DNA from: Candidatus Melainabacteria bacterium
GTDB lineage: Bacteria; Cyanobacteriota; Vampirovibrionia; Obscuribacterales; Obscuribacteraceae
NCBI GenBank assembly: GCA_016716405.1
Contig: JADJWK010000004.1
Location: 744,001-808,000 of the forward strand
Length of the DNA stretch: 64,000 nt
Direction of reading: 5' to 3'
Below are positions 16,800 to 25,203 of the stretch, piece after piece (within the stretch, counting starts at the first letter, position 1; every line of letters begins with the position of its first letter). The notes under the pieces were generated by a model that did not search any database, had not been told where the DNA came from, and worked only from the letters and a program-made list of their open reading frames with translations. The position numbers and the translations under genes were made by a program.

Positions 16800-18254
16800 A
16801 TGTCGGCAGAACTCACATACGATACAACTCCGAAAGACCTGGGCATCGAAGACCTGGGAATTGAAGACATTGGGAATGAATACCAGTACGGCTTTCGTGA
16901 CGAAGAGAACTATGTCTTCAAATCCGGTCGCGGTCTCACTACCGAGATCGTGGAGCAGATCTCGAAGATGAAAAAAGAGCCGCAATGGATGCTCGATTTC
17001 CGTCTCAGGGCTCTCGATATCTTTCTCAAGAAGCCCATGCCGACCTGGGGCAATACCGGTCTGCTCAACGACATCGACTTCGCCAATATCCACTACTACA
17101 TCAAGCCTTCCGAAAAAGGCGAGAAGAGCTGGGACGAAGTACCAGACGGCATCAAGAAGACCTTCGATCGTCTCGGCATTCCGGAAGCGGAGCGCAAATT
17201 CCTCGCCGGCGTCACGGCGCAATACGAATCGGAAGTGGTATACCACTCGATCAGAGAGGACCTCGAAAAACAGGGCGTGGTCTTCCTCGATATGGACTCG
17301 GGCTTGAGAGAGCACGAAGAGATCGTCAAAAAGCATTTCGCCTCGGTCATTCCGGCGGCAGACAACAAATTCTCAGCCCTCAACTCGGCGGTATGGTCCG
17401 GCGGCAGCTTCGTATGGGTGCCCGCCGGGGTAAAGGTGGATATCCCGCTTCAGGCTTATTTCCGGATCAATGCCGAGAACATGGGCCAGTTCGAGCGCAC
17501 ACTCATCATCGCCGAGCCAGGCAGTTTCGTGCACTATATAGAAGGTTGCACGGCACCGGTCTATACCACCGACTCGCTGCACTCGGCAGTGGTGGAGCTG
17601 ATCGCCAAGCCCGGCGCTCATATTCGTTATACGACCATTCAGAACTGGTCCAAGAACGTCTACAACCTGGTGACCAAACGCGCCGTGGCCCACGAGGACG
17701 CCAAGGTCGAGTGGGTGGACGGCAACCTCGGCTCCAAGCTCACCATGAAATACCCGGCCATCTACCTGATGGGTCCCCGGGCCCATGGGGAGGTTCTCTC
17801 GGTGGCCTTCGCCGGCGAGGACCAGCACCAGGACGCCGGCGCCAAAATGGTTCACGCCGCTCCGGACACGACCTCTATCGTGGTCTCGAAATCAATCTCG
17901 AAAAAAGGCGGACGCTCTTCTTACCGGGGACTGGTGAAAGTCTATCCCGGCGCCACCAATGTCAAGACCTCGGTCAAGTGCGATGCCCTGTTGCTGGATG
18001 AGGACTCTCGCTCCGACACCTATCCGACCATGGAGATCGATGAGAAGGACGTCTCCATCGAGCACGAAGCCACCGTATCCAAGGTCGGCGAAGAGCAGCT
18101 CTTCTACCTCATGGCCCGGGGTCTCACCCAGGACGAGGCGACAGCGATGATCGTGAACGGTTTCTTCGAGCCGTTCACCAAAGAGCTGCCCCTGGAATAT
18201 GCTGTGGAGCTTAACCGGCTCATTCAACTCGAGATGGAAGGATCCGTAGGCTAG
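16800..18254 (+). CDS. sufB: Fe-S cluster assembly scaffold SufB
   Basis: The 484-residue protein starts at the ATG at 16800, which has AAGGAG upstream; a longer frame overlapping sufC (16740) is not used. Typical segments are FIPAGV-like VWVPAGVKVDIPLQAYFRINAENMGQFER, HYIEGCTAPVYTTDSLHSAVVE, and the C-terminal HEATVSKVGEEQLFYLMARGLTQ. SufB is the scaffold that holds the nascent cluster, with SufC and SufD. The N-terminus carries a short tandem repeat (DLGIEDLGIED), which is unusual but harmless-looking. Confidence 0.97.
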   Translation: MSAELTYDTTPKDLGIEDLGIEDIGNEYQYGFRDEENYVFKSGRGLTTEIVEQISKMKKEPQWMLDFRLRALDIFLKKPMPTWGNTGLLNDIDFANIHYYIKPSEKGEKSWDEVPDGIKKTFDRLGIPEAERKFLAGVTAQYESEVVYHSIREDLEKQGVVFLDMDSGLREHEEIVKKHFASVIPAADNKFSALNSAVWSGGSFVWVPAGVKVDIPLQAYFRINAENMGQFERTLIIAEPGSFVHYIEGCTAPVYTTDSLHSAVVELIAKPGAHIRYTTIQNWSKNVYNLVTKRAVAHEDAKVEWVDGNLGSKLTMKYPAIYLMGPRAHGEVLSVAFAGEDQHQDAGAKMVHAAPDTTSIVVSKSISKKGGRSSYRGLVKVYPGATNVKTSVKCDALLLDEDSRSDTYPTMEIDEKDVSIEHEATVSKVGEEQLFYLMARGLTQDEATAMIVNGFFEPFTKELPLEYAVELNRLIQLEMEGSVG

Positions 18255-18260
18255 ATTCAA

Positions 18261-19610
18261 ATGACGGAGTCAATGACAGTGAGCACAATCACCCGTGATG
18301 GCGTAGACAGCCTGGCCATGGGCCGGAAAGAACCGGACTGGTTGAAGAAAGCGAGAGTGGCAGCCTGGGAACACTATCTCTCACTGCCGGCTCCGGCGGT
18401 GAGAGACGATGCCTGGCGCAAGACCCGCTACGCCGATCTCGACCTCAGCAAGGTGACCACCTCGTCAGTGGTAGACCGGGCCGAGCAGGAGCAGATCCCG
18501 GCAGCAGCGGCTATCGAGAAGTCTATGGAGAAGGTAAGCGGTCTGATCACCTTCACCGAAAAAGGCTCATTCCGCGCCCGGCTCGATCCCGAGCTCGAGA
18601 AAAAGGGCGTTGCCTTCGTCACCATGAGCCAGTCCCTGGAAGAGACTCCCGAGCTCGCCAGGCAATGGCTGGCAGGCGCCTCTGAGAATTCCGATAAATT
18701 CGAAGCCATGGCCCGGGCCCTGTGCAATTGCGGAGCCCTTCTTTATATACCGGACGGAGTCGAGATCGAAGATCCTTTCCTGATCGTCCACTGTCTCGAG
18801 ACAAGCACCGAGGGCAGTGCGACCTTCCCGCGCATCCTGATCAAAGCCGGCGCCAACGCAAGGTTTCGCGCTGTCACTGTTTTCACGTCCCCTTTCACGC
18901 AGCGCGGCGCCGCGAGCTCGGTACTCTCTTTCGTCGATGCCCTGGTCGAGCTCGAGCTCGGGCCCGGTGCCGCCCTCGACTATGTCGAGATCCAGGACTT
19001 CAGCGACGATGTCTTTTTCGTCAGCAAGAGCATCAATCGAATCGGCAAAGATGCCGCCGTCAAGAGCCTCACCACCGGACTGGGAGGCTACCAGCTCAAG
19101 GGCGTTATCGAGACCGAGCTCAACGAGCGCGGCGCCCAGAGCTCTATACAGGCAGTGGTGCTCGGCTCCGATGAAGAGCATCTCAGCTATAACACGATTC
19201 AAAAGCATAATGCTCCCGATACCGCCTCGAACATCAATTTCCTGGTCGCCCTCAAGGACCGGGCAGTATCCGCCTACCAGGGCAATATAATGGTTGCCAG
19301 GGAGGCGCAGAGAACCGATGCTTTCCAGTCCAATAAGAACCTCCTTCTGGGTGATAAGGCGAAGGCCGACTCCATTCCCAGGCTGGAGATTCTGGCAGAC
19401 GACGTGAAATGCTCCCACGGCGCCACGGTAGGTCCGGTGGACAAGGACCAGGTCTTCTATCTCATGGCACGCGGACTCGATCGCAAGACCGCCGAAGAGC
19501 TCGTGGTGAGCGGCTTCTTCAACACTGTCCTGGAGCGGAACCCGGTGCCCCAGACCGGTGCCTGGATCGAAGGGCGGCTCAGGGACAAGATCCACGGTAG
19601 CGAAAAATGA
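18261..19610 (+). CDS. sufD: Fe-S cluster assembly protein SufD
   Basis: The 449-residue protein begins 6 bp after sufB. It has the SufB/SufD beta-helix core with PDGVEIEDPFLIVHCLE, QSNKNLLLGDKAKADSIPRLEI and CSHGATVGPVDKDQVFYLMARGL near the C-terminus. SufD pairs with SufB in the SufBC2D complex, with a role in iron delivery. Two nearby ATGs (18261 and 18273) are possible starts. It overlaps the Rieske gene by 4 bp. Confidence 0.95.
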   Translation: MTESMTVSTITRDGVDSLAMGRKEPDWLKKARVAAWEHYLSLPAPAVRDDAWRKTRYADLDLSKVTTSSVVDRAEQEQIPAAAAIEKSMEKVSGLITFTEKGSFRARLDPELEKKGVAFVTMSQSLEETPELARQWLAGASENSDKFEAMARALCNCGALLYIPDGVEIEDPFLIVHCLETSTEGSATFPRILIKAGANARFRAVTVFTSPFTQRGAASSVLSFVDALVELELGPGAALDYVEIQDFSDDVFFVSKSINRIGKDAAVKSLTTGLGGYQLKGVIETELNERGAQSSIQAVVLGSDEEHLSYNTIQKHNAPDTASNINFLVALKDRAVSAYQGNIMVAREAQRTDAFQSNKNLLLGDKAKADSIPRLEILADDVKCSHGATVGPVDKDQVFYLMARGLDRKTAEELVVSGFFNTVLERNPVPQTGAWIEGRLRDKIHGSEK

Positions 19611-19924
19611 CCGAGCTCTTTCAAAAAATAGCCGACAAAGAAGATGTTCCTGCGGGGCAGTCTAAAGTTTTCGAGATATCAGGCGAGAAAGTAGCCCTCT
19701 GCAATGTCGACGGCAAGTATTATGCCGTCGCCGACCTGTGCAGCCACGATGACGGTCCCCTCGGCGAAGGAGAGCTGGTGGGCGACCAGATCGAATGCCC
19801 GAGACACGGAGCCCGATTCGATCTGAACACCGGCGCCGCCCTGTGCCTGCCGGCGGTAATGCCGATTCCCACTTATACCGTTGAGGTGAGGGGCGAGGAA
19901 ATCTGGATAGGAGCCCGCAAGTGA
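19607..19924 (+). CDS. Rieske [2Fe-2S] ferredoxin-like protein in the suf operon
   Basis: The 105-residue protein has the Rieske ligands C-S-H (residues 45-47) and C-P-R-H (64-67). It also has the family's surrounding segments DLCSHDDGPLGEGEL and IECPRHGARFDLNTG. Single-domain Rieske ferredoxins transfer electrons. Similar genes occur inside suf operons of several phyla, where they may supply electrons for cluster assembly; that role is inferred. It overlaps sufD and sufS by 4 bp each, implying tight translational coupling. Confidence 0.93.
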   Translation: MTELFQKIADKEDVPAGQSKVFEISGEKVALCNVDGKYYAVADLCSHDDGPLGEGELVGDQIECPRHGARFDLNTGAALCLPAVMPIPTYTVEVRGEEIWIGARK

Positions 19925-21204
19925 TCATGACAAACCAGGTGACAGAGCTTAAACCTATGAACCAGTCCGCACTGGACACCAGATCCATCCGCAAGGACTT
20001 CCCGATTCTCGATCGTGTCATCGACGGCAAGAAATTGGTCTACCTCGACAACGCCGCCACTTCCCAGAAGCCGTTACGGGTGATCCGCTCCCTCACCGAA
20101 TATTACGAGCACTACAACTCGAACGTTCATCGCGGTCTACATACCCTTTCGGAGGAAGCTACCGAAGCTTTCGAGGCCGTTCGCGGCAAAATGGCGGCAT
20201 TCATCGGTGCGCCATCCGAAAAGGAAGTGATCTTCACCCGCAATGCCACCGAAGCCATCAACCTGGTGGCCTTCTCCTGGGGCGACAACAATATCCGGGA
20301 AGGCGACGAGATCGTCGTCTCGATCATGGAGCATCACAGCAATTTCGTTCCATGGCAGGAGCTCGCCAGGCGCAAAGGAGCCAGGCTGGTTTTTCTCCCC
20401 CTCACCAATGAGGGCACCATCGACCTGGAAGCAGCCGAAAAGCTGATCACTGAAAAGACCAGAATCCTGGCTGTCACCCAGATGTCCAATGTCCTCGGTA
20501 CCATCCCGCCTGTCGCCGCTCTCGTATCGAGAGCCCGCAGGCATGGCGCCCTCACCCTTGTCGACGGCGCCCAGGGTGTATCGCACCTGCCTACCTCGGT
20601 CCGCGATCTCGGCTGCGACTTCCTGGTCTTCTCCATGCACAAGATGCTCGGTCCCACCGGAGTGGGAGTGCTCTGGGGGCGCGAGGAGATTCTCGAGAAG
20701 ATGCCGCCGTTTCTTTTCGGCGGAGACATGATCAGCTCGGTGCGCAAAGAGAAGACTCGCTACAACGAGCTGCCCTGGAAGTTCGAGGCCGGCACCCCCA
20801 ATGTCGCCGATGTCATCGCCAGTGGTGTGGCCATCGACTACCTGAGCGACCTGGGCATGAGCAATATCAGAGCGCACGAGCTCGAGCTCACCAGGCACGC
20901 TCTCAAGAGATTCGAGGCTCTCGACGGCATGCGTGTCTATGGTCCGCGCAATCTGAACGAGCGCGGAGGTGTGATCTCCTTCAACTACCGGGACATTCAC
21001 CCCCACGACATGGGTCAGATCCTCAACGAGTCGGGCATCGCTATCCGCGCCGGGCACCACTGCTGCCAGCCGCTCATGAACGAGCTGGGCATCATGGGTA
21101 CCGCCCGGGCGAGCTTCTACATTTACAACACCGTCGAAGAGATAGATCTCTTGATCGAATCTCTCAAGGAAGTGGAAAGGGTTCTGGGCCATGTCGCTGG
21201 ATGA
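19921..21204 (+). CDS. sufS: Cysteine desulfurase SufS
   Basis: The 427-residue PLP enzyme takes sulfur from L-cysteine for Fe-S assembly. Visible are YLDNAATSQKP, EHHSNFVPWQ, the PLP-lysine region FSMHKMLGPTGVGVLWG, and the catalytic Cys in RAGHHCCQPLM, consistent with group II SufS. The start is GTG 19921, overlapping the Rieske stop (GTGA), or ATG 19927. The 3' end overlaps sufU by 14 bp. Confidence 0.97.
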   Translation: MIMTNQVTELKPMNQSALDTRSIRKDFPILDRVIDGKKLVYLDNAATSQKPLRVIRSLTEYYEHYNSNVHRGLHTLSEEATEAFEAVRGKMAAFIGAPSEKEVIFTRNATEAINLVAFSWGDNNIREGDEIVVSIMEHHSNFVPWQELARRKGARLVFLPLTNEGTIDLEAAEKLITEKTRILAVTQMSNVLGTIPPVAALVSRARRHGALTLVDGAQGVSHLPTSVRDLGCDFLVFSMHKMLGPTGVGVLWGREEILEKMPPFLFGGDMISSVRKEKTRYNELPWKFEAGTPNVADVIASGVAIDYLSDLGMSNIRAHELELTRHALKRFEALDGMRVYGPRNLNERGGVISFNYRDIHPHDMGQILNESGIAIRAGHHCCQPLMNELGIMGTARASFYIYNTVEEIDLLIESLKEVERVLGHVAG

Positions 21205-21640
21205 TCTCTATCGCGAGACGATACTCGATCACTATCACAACCCTCGCAACCATGGTACTATAGATGGTGCTACAGCCAGCGCCGAGGGAGTCAATCCCCT
21301 GTGCGGCGACGAGCTCACCCTCTACCTGAAGATGGATGGAGACAAGATCATCGATATCAAGCTCCAGGCTCACGGGTGCTCGATCAACACCGCTTCCGGA
21401 TCGATGATGTCCGAGGCGGTCCTGGGCAAATCGGTGAGCGAGGCCAGGCAGGTCATCGATGGATTCAAGAATATGATGATGTCCAGGGGCGAGGAATTCG
21501 AGATCATGGACGAAGACCTCGAGGATCTCGAAGCCCTGAGCGGTGTGCGCAAATACCCTGTCCGGGTGAAATGCGCTCTACTGCCCTGGAATACCCTCAT
21601 CGAAGGTCTCGAGTCCGCCGGCTTCAAGAGCGAAAAATAG
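21191..21640 (+). CDS. sufU: SUF system sulfur-transfer/assembly protein SufU
   Basis: The 149-residue NifU-N-like protein has ligands Cys38, Asp40, Cys63 and Cys128, in the segments NPLCGDE, HGCSINTAS and RVKCALLPW. These match the zinc-dependent SufU that accepts sulfur from SufS in Firmicutes and related groups. No SufE gene is present in the operon, in keeping with a SufS-SufU pair. It is coupled to sufS by a 14-bp overlap. Confidence 0.95.
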   Translation: MSLDDLYRETILDHYHNPRNHGTIDGATASAEGVNPLCGDELTLYLKMDGDKIIDIKLQAHGCSINTASGSMMSEAVLGKSVSEARQVIDGFKNMMMSRGEEFEIMDEDLEDLEALSGVRKYPVRVKCALLPWNTLIEGLESAGFKSEK

Positions 21641-21668
21641 ACAAGAGCGAGAAATAGAGAGGGAGAAT

Positions 21669-21977
21669 ATGTCTACTCTTCAAGAAGATGTGGTGATGGA
21701 AAGCCTCCGGACCGTCAAGGATCCCGAGCTCGGTGTCAACATAGTCGATCTCGGGTTGATTTACGGGGTGGAGATAAGCGAGTCCCAGGTCAATGTAAAG
21801 ATGACCCTTACAAGTCCCGCCTGCCCTCTGGGAGGCGTCATCCAGGGACAGGCCCATCAGGCCCTCAAGAAGTTGCCCTGGGTGAAAGAAGTGAAGATAG
21901 ACCTGGTCTGGAGCCCTCGCTGGGACCCGAAAACCATGGCCAGCGAGGAAGCAAAGATGGACCTGGGTATCCTCTGA
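21669..21977 (+). CDS. sufT: SufT-like DUF59 / MIP18-family Fe-S maturation factor
   Basis: The 102-residue DUF59 protein contains VKDPELGVNIVDLGLIY and MTLTSPACPLGGVIQGQA, with the conserved Cys of this family. DUF59 proteins assist maturation of Fe-S proteins. It is the last gene of the suf operon, 28 bp after sufU with GAGGGAG as ribosome site, and is followed by a perfect stem-loop. The Mrp protein at 25.2 kb carries a related DUF59 domain. Confidence 0.92.
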   Translation: MSTLQEDVVMESLRTVKDPELGVNIVDLGLIYGVEISESQVNVKMTLTSPACPLGGVIQGQAHQALKKLPWVKEVKIDLVWSPRWDPKTMASEEAKMDLGIL

Positions 21978-22005
21978 AGGCTGCCAGAGATTGCAACTAG
22001 TAATT

Positions 22006-22025
22006 AGAGGAAGTAAACTTCCTCT
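22006..22025. terminator. Perfect 9-bp stem-loop at the end of the suf operon
   Basis: AGAGGAAGT (22006-22014) and ACTTCCTCT (22017-22025) pair completely around AA. It lies 29 bp after the sufT stop. There is no T-run after it, so it is either a weak or factor-assisted terminator, an mRNA-stabilising hairpin, or a binding site for the next gene. Confidence 0.55.
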
Positions 22026-22045
22026 GTTAAACATGGAGCAGACTT

Positions 22046-22969
22046 CTGAGACCGGTACTACACGATCATGACGGTCACGTGGACGATCTTTTGAGCGCCA
22101 TCCTCTTGTGGCTGGCGCCGGAAATCGATCTGCAAGCGGTGGGGGTCACCAACGGCGATTGCTATGCCGACCTGGCCTTCGAGGCAATGGTCAAGATCGC
22201 CACCTATCTCGATCTCGAAGGAGCGGAGATCGCCGTTTGTCCCGATGATATGCCCAATCCGTTTCCCGAGAACTGGCGCCGGGAGAGCCATATCATCAAC
22301 GAGCTCCCGATCTTCGGCGAAAATTATCTGAAAAAACGTTACCAGCAGGGGCGCCCGCGCCGTACCGAAGCCGTCTTCGGAGACTGCCTGGCCAATTCGA
22401 AAGAGCCGCTTACCCTGGTCACCACCGGTCCCCTGACCAATATAGCCAGCCTTCTCTCCAGGGAGCCGAAACTCGCCGAGAAAGTCCGGGAGATGGTCAT
22501 CATGGGCGGTGCCCTGGATGCGCCGGGCAATGTCGAGGAAGAAGGGCATGACGGCTCGGCCGAATGGAACATCTATGCCGATCCCCACGCCTTCAAGACA
22601 ATTCTCGATAGCAAAATTCCTCTCACCCTGATCACCCTGGATCTCACCAACAAGCTACCGGTTACCAGAGAGTTCCTGTCCCGTCTCGACGAGCAGGCGG
22701 TGCGCTCGCGCGCCTCGAATCTGGCAGCCAAGCTCTGGTCCCTGGTGAAAGGATTCGAGTACTACTTCTGGGATACCATAACCGCCGCCTGCGCCATCGA
22801 CCCCAGCCTCTTCCAGTTCAAGACGATGAAAATCGATGTGACGACTACAGGCAAGAGCCAGGGTCGGATCTCGACATCCCTTTTCGGAGGCAAAAAGGTG
22901 AAAGTGGCCACCGAGCTCGAAAAGGATGCCTTCGAGGATCTCCTGGTCTCTATTTTCGCCCAGCGCTAG
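22046..22969 (+). CDS. Inosine-uridine-preferring nucleoside hydrolase, probable CTG start
   Basis: Nucleoside hydrolases cleave the N-glycosidic bond of ribonucleosides. They bind Ca2+ through an N-terminal DxDxxxDD motif. Here that motif (HDHDGHVDDLL) is encoded upstream of the first canonical start (GTG 22079). In this frame, between the stop at 22028 and 22079, there is no ATG, GTG or TTG. The CTG at 22046 has GGAG 7 bases upstream and gives MRPVLHDHDGHVDDLL. Other family segments follow: AVGVTNGD, LVTTGPLTNIASLL, MVIMGGALDAPGN, AEWNIYADPHAF, FWDTITAACAIDP. Substrate choice cannot be read here. It lies just after the suf operon but has no evident link to it. Confidence 0.85.
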   Translation: MRPVLHDHDGHVDDLLSAILLWLAPEIDLQAVGVTNGDCYADLAFEAMVKIATYLDLEGAEIAVCPDDMPNPFPENWRRESHIINELPIFGENYLKKRYQQGRPRRTEAVFGDCLANSKEPLTLVTTGPLTNIASLLSREPKLAEKVREMVIMGGALDAPGNVEEEGHDGSAEWNIYADPHAFKTILDSKIPLTLITLDLTNKLPVTREFLSRLDEQAVRSRASNLAAKLWSLVKGFEYYFWDTITAACAIDPSLFQFKTMKIDVTTTGKSQGRISTSLFGGKKVKVATELEKDAFEDLLVSIFAQR

Positions 22970-22989
22970 AATTGACCTCTATGAACCGC

Positions 22990-23020
22990 TCCCGCCAACG
23001 ATTTCTCGAGAAAAGCGGGA
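22990..23020. repeat. Compound palindrome between nucleoside hydrolase and kinase genes
   Basis: Outer arms TCCCGC (22990-22995) and GCGGGA (23015-23020) enclose the perfect 12-bp palindrome TTTCTCGAGAAA (23002-23013). Such nesting could form a branched hairpin in RNA or mark an operator upstream of the kinase gene at 23070. No T-run follows. Confidence 0.45.
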
Positions 23021-23069
23021 ATGAGATTAGTGACGACGATTTACGGTAACCCCTCTTTCAGTCATCCCC

Positions 23070-25169
23070 ATGAGAATCAACCACAGCCCGCCTGCGGATC
23101 TGCTCGAGAAGCTGGGAAGTCGCTATAGCGAGCTAGAGTTTCTCGACAGGGGCGGGATGGGAGCGATCTATCGCGCCCATGACAGAATCCTCGACAAGCA
23201 AGTGGCAATCAAGACCATGGCCTGCCACAGTAACGACAATCTACTCCGCTTCCAGTCCGAGGCGAGAATCGCGAGCCAGCTGGAACATCCCGCCATCGTC
23301 CGCACCCTCGATTTCGGAATCACCGAAAGCAATCTTCCGTATCTGATCATGGATTTCGTGCCGGGCAAGAGCCTGGAACGCATTCTCGAGCAGAGCGGTC
23401 CCTTCGCCTGGGAGAATGCCGCAGGCATCGCTGCCCGGATAGCCGGAGCCATGGCTTTCGCTCACTCGAAGGGGATAAGCCACCGCGATCTGAAGACCTC
23501 CAATATTCTCATCGACGGCTCCAGAATTACGGTCATCGACTTTGGTCTCGCCCGGGAATTCGAAGGCAATGACAGCGAAGACAGTCAGCGCCTGACATCC
23601 CTGGGTGCCATAGTGGGCAGCCCCCTCTATATGAGCCCGGAACAGGCTCACGGTGAAGCCGGCGACCACCGGTCTGACATCTATTCACTGGGCTGCATCC
23701 TCTTCCGCACCCTCACCGGCAGGGCGCCTTTCGAAAGCGATGATTATCTCACCCTGATGAAGCTCAAAGACGGCCCGCCACCGCGCCTCGAACCTCCGGA
23801 CGAGAGCTCGAGCTGGCCGGGGCGCCTTGCCGAAATAGTAGAGCGAGCCCTGGCGACCGCTCCGGAAGATCGCTACCAGTCCATGACCGAGCTTGAAAAT
23901 GACCTCTCGGCGCTGCTTGCCCAGGAGGCAAGCGGTCCCCACGCGGCTTTGCCCGATTCCGGCGCAAGAGACGGTCTCAGAATGCCCTCCAGGAGCGTTC
24001 TTGTGGGCACAGCGTCAGCGCTCATACTGATTTTCCTGGCCGCTCTCTATCTCTATCTGGCAGTTCCCGATCAGAAGCCTCAGAGGTCGAGACCCGCGGA
24101 ATTCCAGGAGACCCATTTCATGGGACAGAAGATCGGGAGCTTTTCCATCGAACGCGATCCGGAGTTCGACCGGATCGCCTGCCTGACGGCGGTCAAACCA
24201 TCCGAAATCGTCGATTCGGACCTGCAGGCGCTACCGGAGGAAATGGCTCGCGCTCATGAACTGAACGCCAGGGTCAGAGGATTGGATCTCGCAAAAACCA
24301 GGGTGAAGGGAAGCGGACTTCGATACTTGAGAGGGCAAGGGCTGACAACCATCGACCTGAACGATACTGAAGTTGAGCCGAAATATCTCGCTTATCTCAA
24401 GTACCTGACAGGCGAGAGATTGATCTCTCTGTCCGGCGTGAAGATCACCCCGGAGCATATGAAGGTGCTCTCGACCATAGGTAACATTCACGAATTACGG
24501 TTGAATCGCTGTGCCACCATTAATGATGCAGTTGCAACCGAGCTCGCATCGATGAGGATTCGCATGCTGACGCTCTCAGGATCGAAGATTACCGACAGCA
24601 TTCTGGACAAGCTCGACAAGTCCGAAGAAATCGGTTACCTGGATCTCTCCAATACAGCTATTACCGACCGTGATCTCGAGCGAATCGGCGATCTCGACCT
24701 GAAGAGCTTGCAGATCTCATACTGCTCCAATCTCACGGGGAACAGCCTGGAAATCATCGCCAGACAATGGCCCGGGCTCGAGGTGCTCCATATCGACTCC
24801 CTGAAATTGACGGGCCAGCAGTTTGCCAGCCTGTCCAGGTTGAGAAACCTCAGAATTCTACAAGTGCTGAACGTCCCTCTGAGCGACCCGGACATGGAGG
24901 TCGTATCCCGACTTCGAGAATTGACCGACTTCTACAACACCAGAGGAGTGTTCACTGCAGCGGGGCTTTCTCAGCTCCTGAAGTTGAAAAAACTGAAGTT
25001 GATCTCGCTCGTGAGCCTGGAGAATATCGAAGAAAAGGACTTCGCAGCATTCAGCAGACAACTGCCCAGAGAGATCAGACTCCTCTCGAACTACAAGAGC
25101 AGCGGCACTATCCCGGCTGAGCTTCAGGACATAGTCAGAGGATCGACCGATATGCTCCTGGATGAGTGA
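23070..25169 (+). CDS. Membrane Ser/Thr protein kinase with extracytoplasmic LRR-like domain
   Basis: The 699-residue protein has a Hanks-type kinase domain (residues ~15-285): glycine loop DRGGMGAIYRA, VAIKTM, catalytic loop SHRDLKTSNILID, and VIDFGLARE. A transmembrane helix lies near residues 309-332 (VLVGTASALILIFLAALYLYLAV). The C-terminal ~350 residues are leucine-rich-repeat-like, with recurring units such as TTIDLNDTEVEPKYLAYL, RMLTLSGSKITDSIL and YLDLSNTAITDRDL. The kinase is cytoplasmic and the repeats are outside, so it may sense an envelope signal. No cognate phosphatase is adjacent. Confidence 0.92.
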   Translation: MRINHSPPADLLEKLGSRYSELEFLDRGGMGAIYRAHDRILDKQVAIKTMACHSNDNLLRFQSEARIASQLEHPAIVRTLDFGITESNLPYLIMDFVPGKSLERILEQSGPFAWENAAGIAARIAGAMAFAHSKGISHRDLKTSNILIDGSRITVIDFGLAREFEGNDSEDSQRLTSLGAIVGSPLYMSPEQAHGEAGDHRSDIYSLGCILFRTLTGRAPFESDDYLTLMKLKDGPPPRLEPPDESSSWPGRLAEIVERALATAPEDRYQSMTELENDLSALLAQEASGPHAALPDSGARDGLRMPSRSVLVGTASALILIFLAALYLYLAVPDQKPQRSRPAEFQETHFMGQKIGSFSIERDPEFDRIACLTAVKPSEIVDSDLQALPEEMARAHELNARVRGLDLAKTRVKGSGLRYLRGQGLTTIDLNDTEVEPKYLAYLKYLTGERLISLSGVKITPEHMKVLSTIGNIHELRLNRCATINDAVATELASMRIRMLTLSGSKITDSILDKLDKSEEIGYLDLSNTAITDRDLERIGDLDLKSLQISYCSNLTGNSLEIIARQWPGLEVLHIDSLKLTGQQFASLSRLRNLRILQVLNVPLSDPDMEVVSRLRELTDFYNTRGVFTAAGLSQLLKLKKLKLISLVSLENIEEKDFAAFSRQLPREIRLLSNYKSSGTIPAELQDIVRGSTDMLLDE

Positions 25170-25203
25170 CTGGAACATTGAAAGATTTTGATAAGGAAAC
25201 TCG

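Noticed and set aside
18567..19595. 342-codon minus-strand frame
   Set aside because: It is antisense to sufD.
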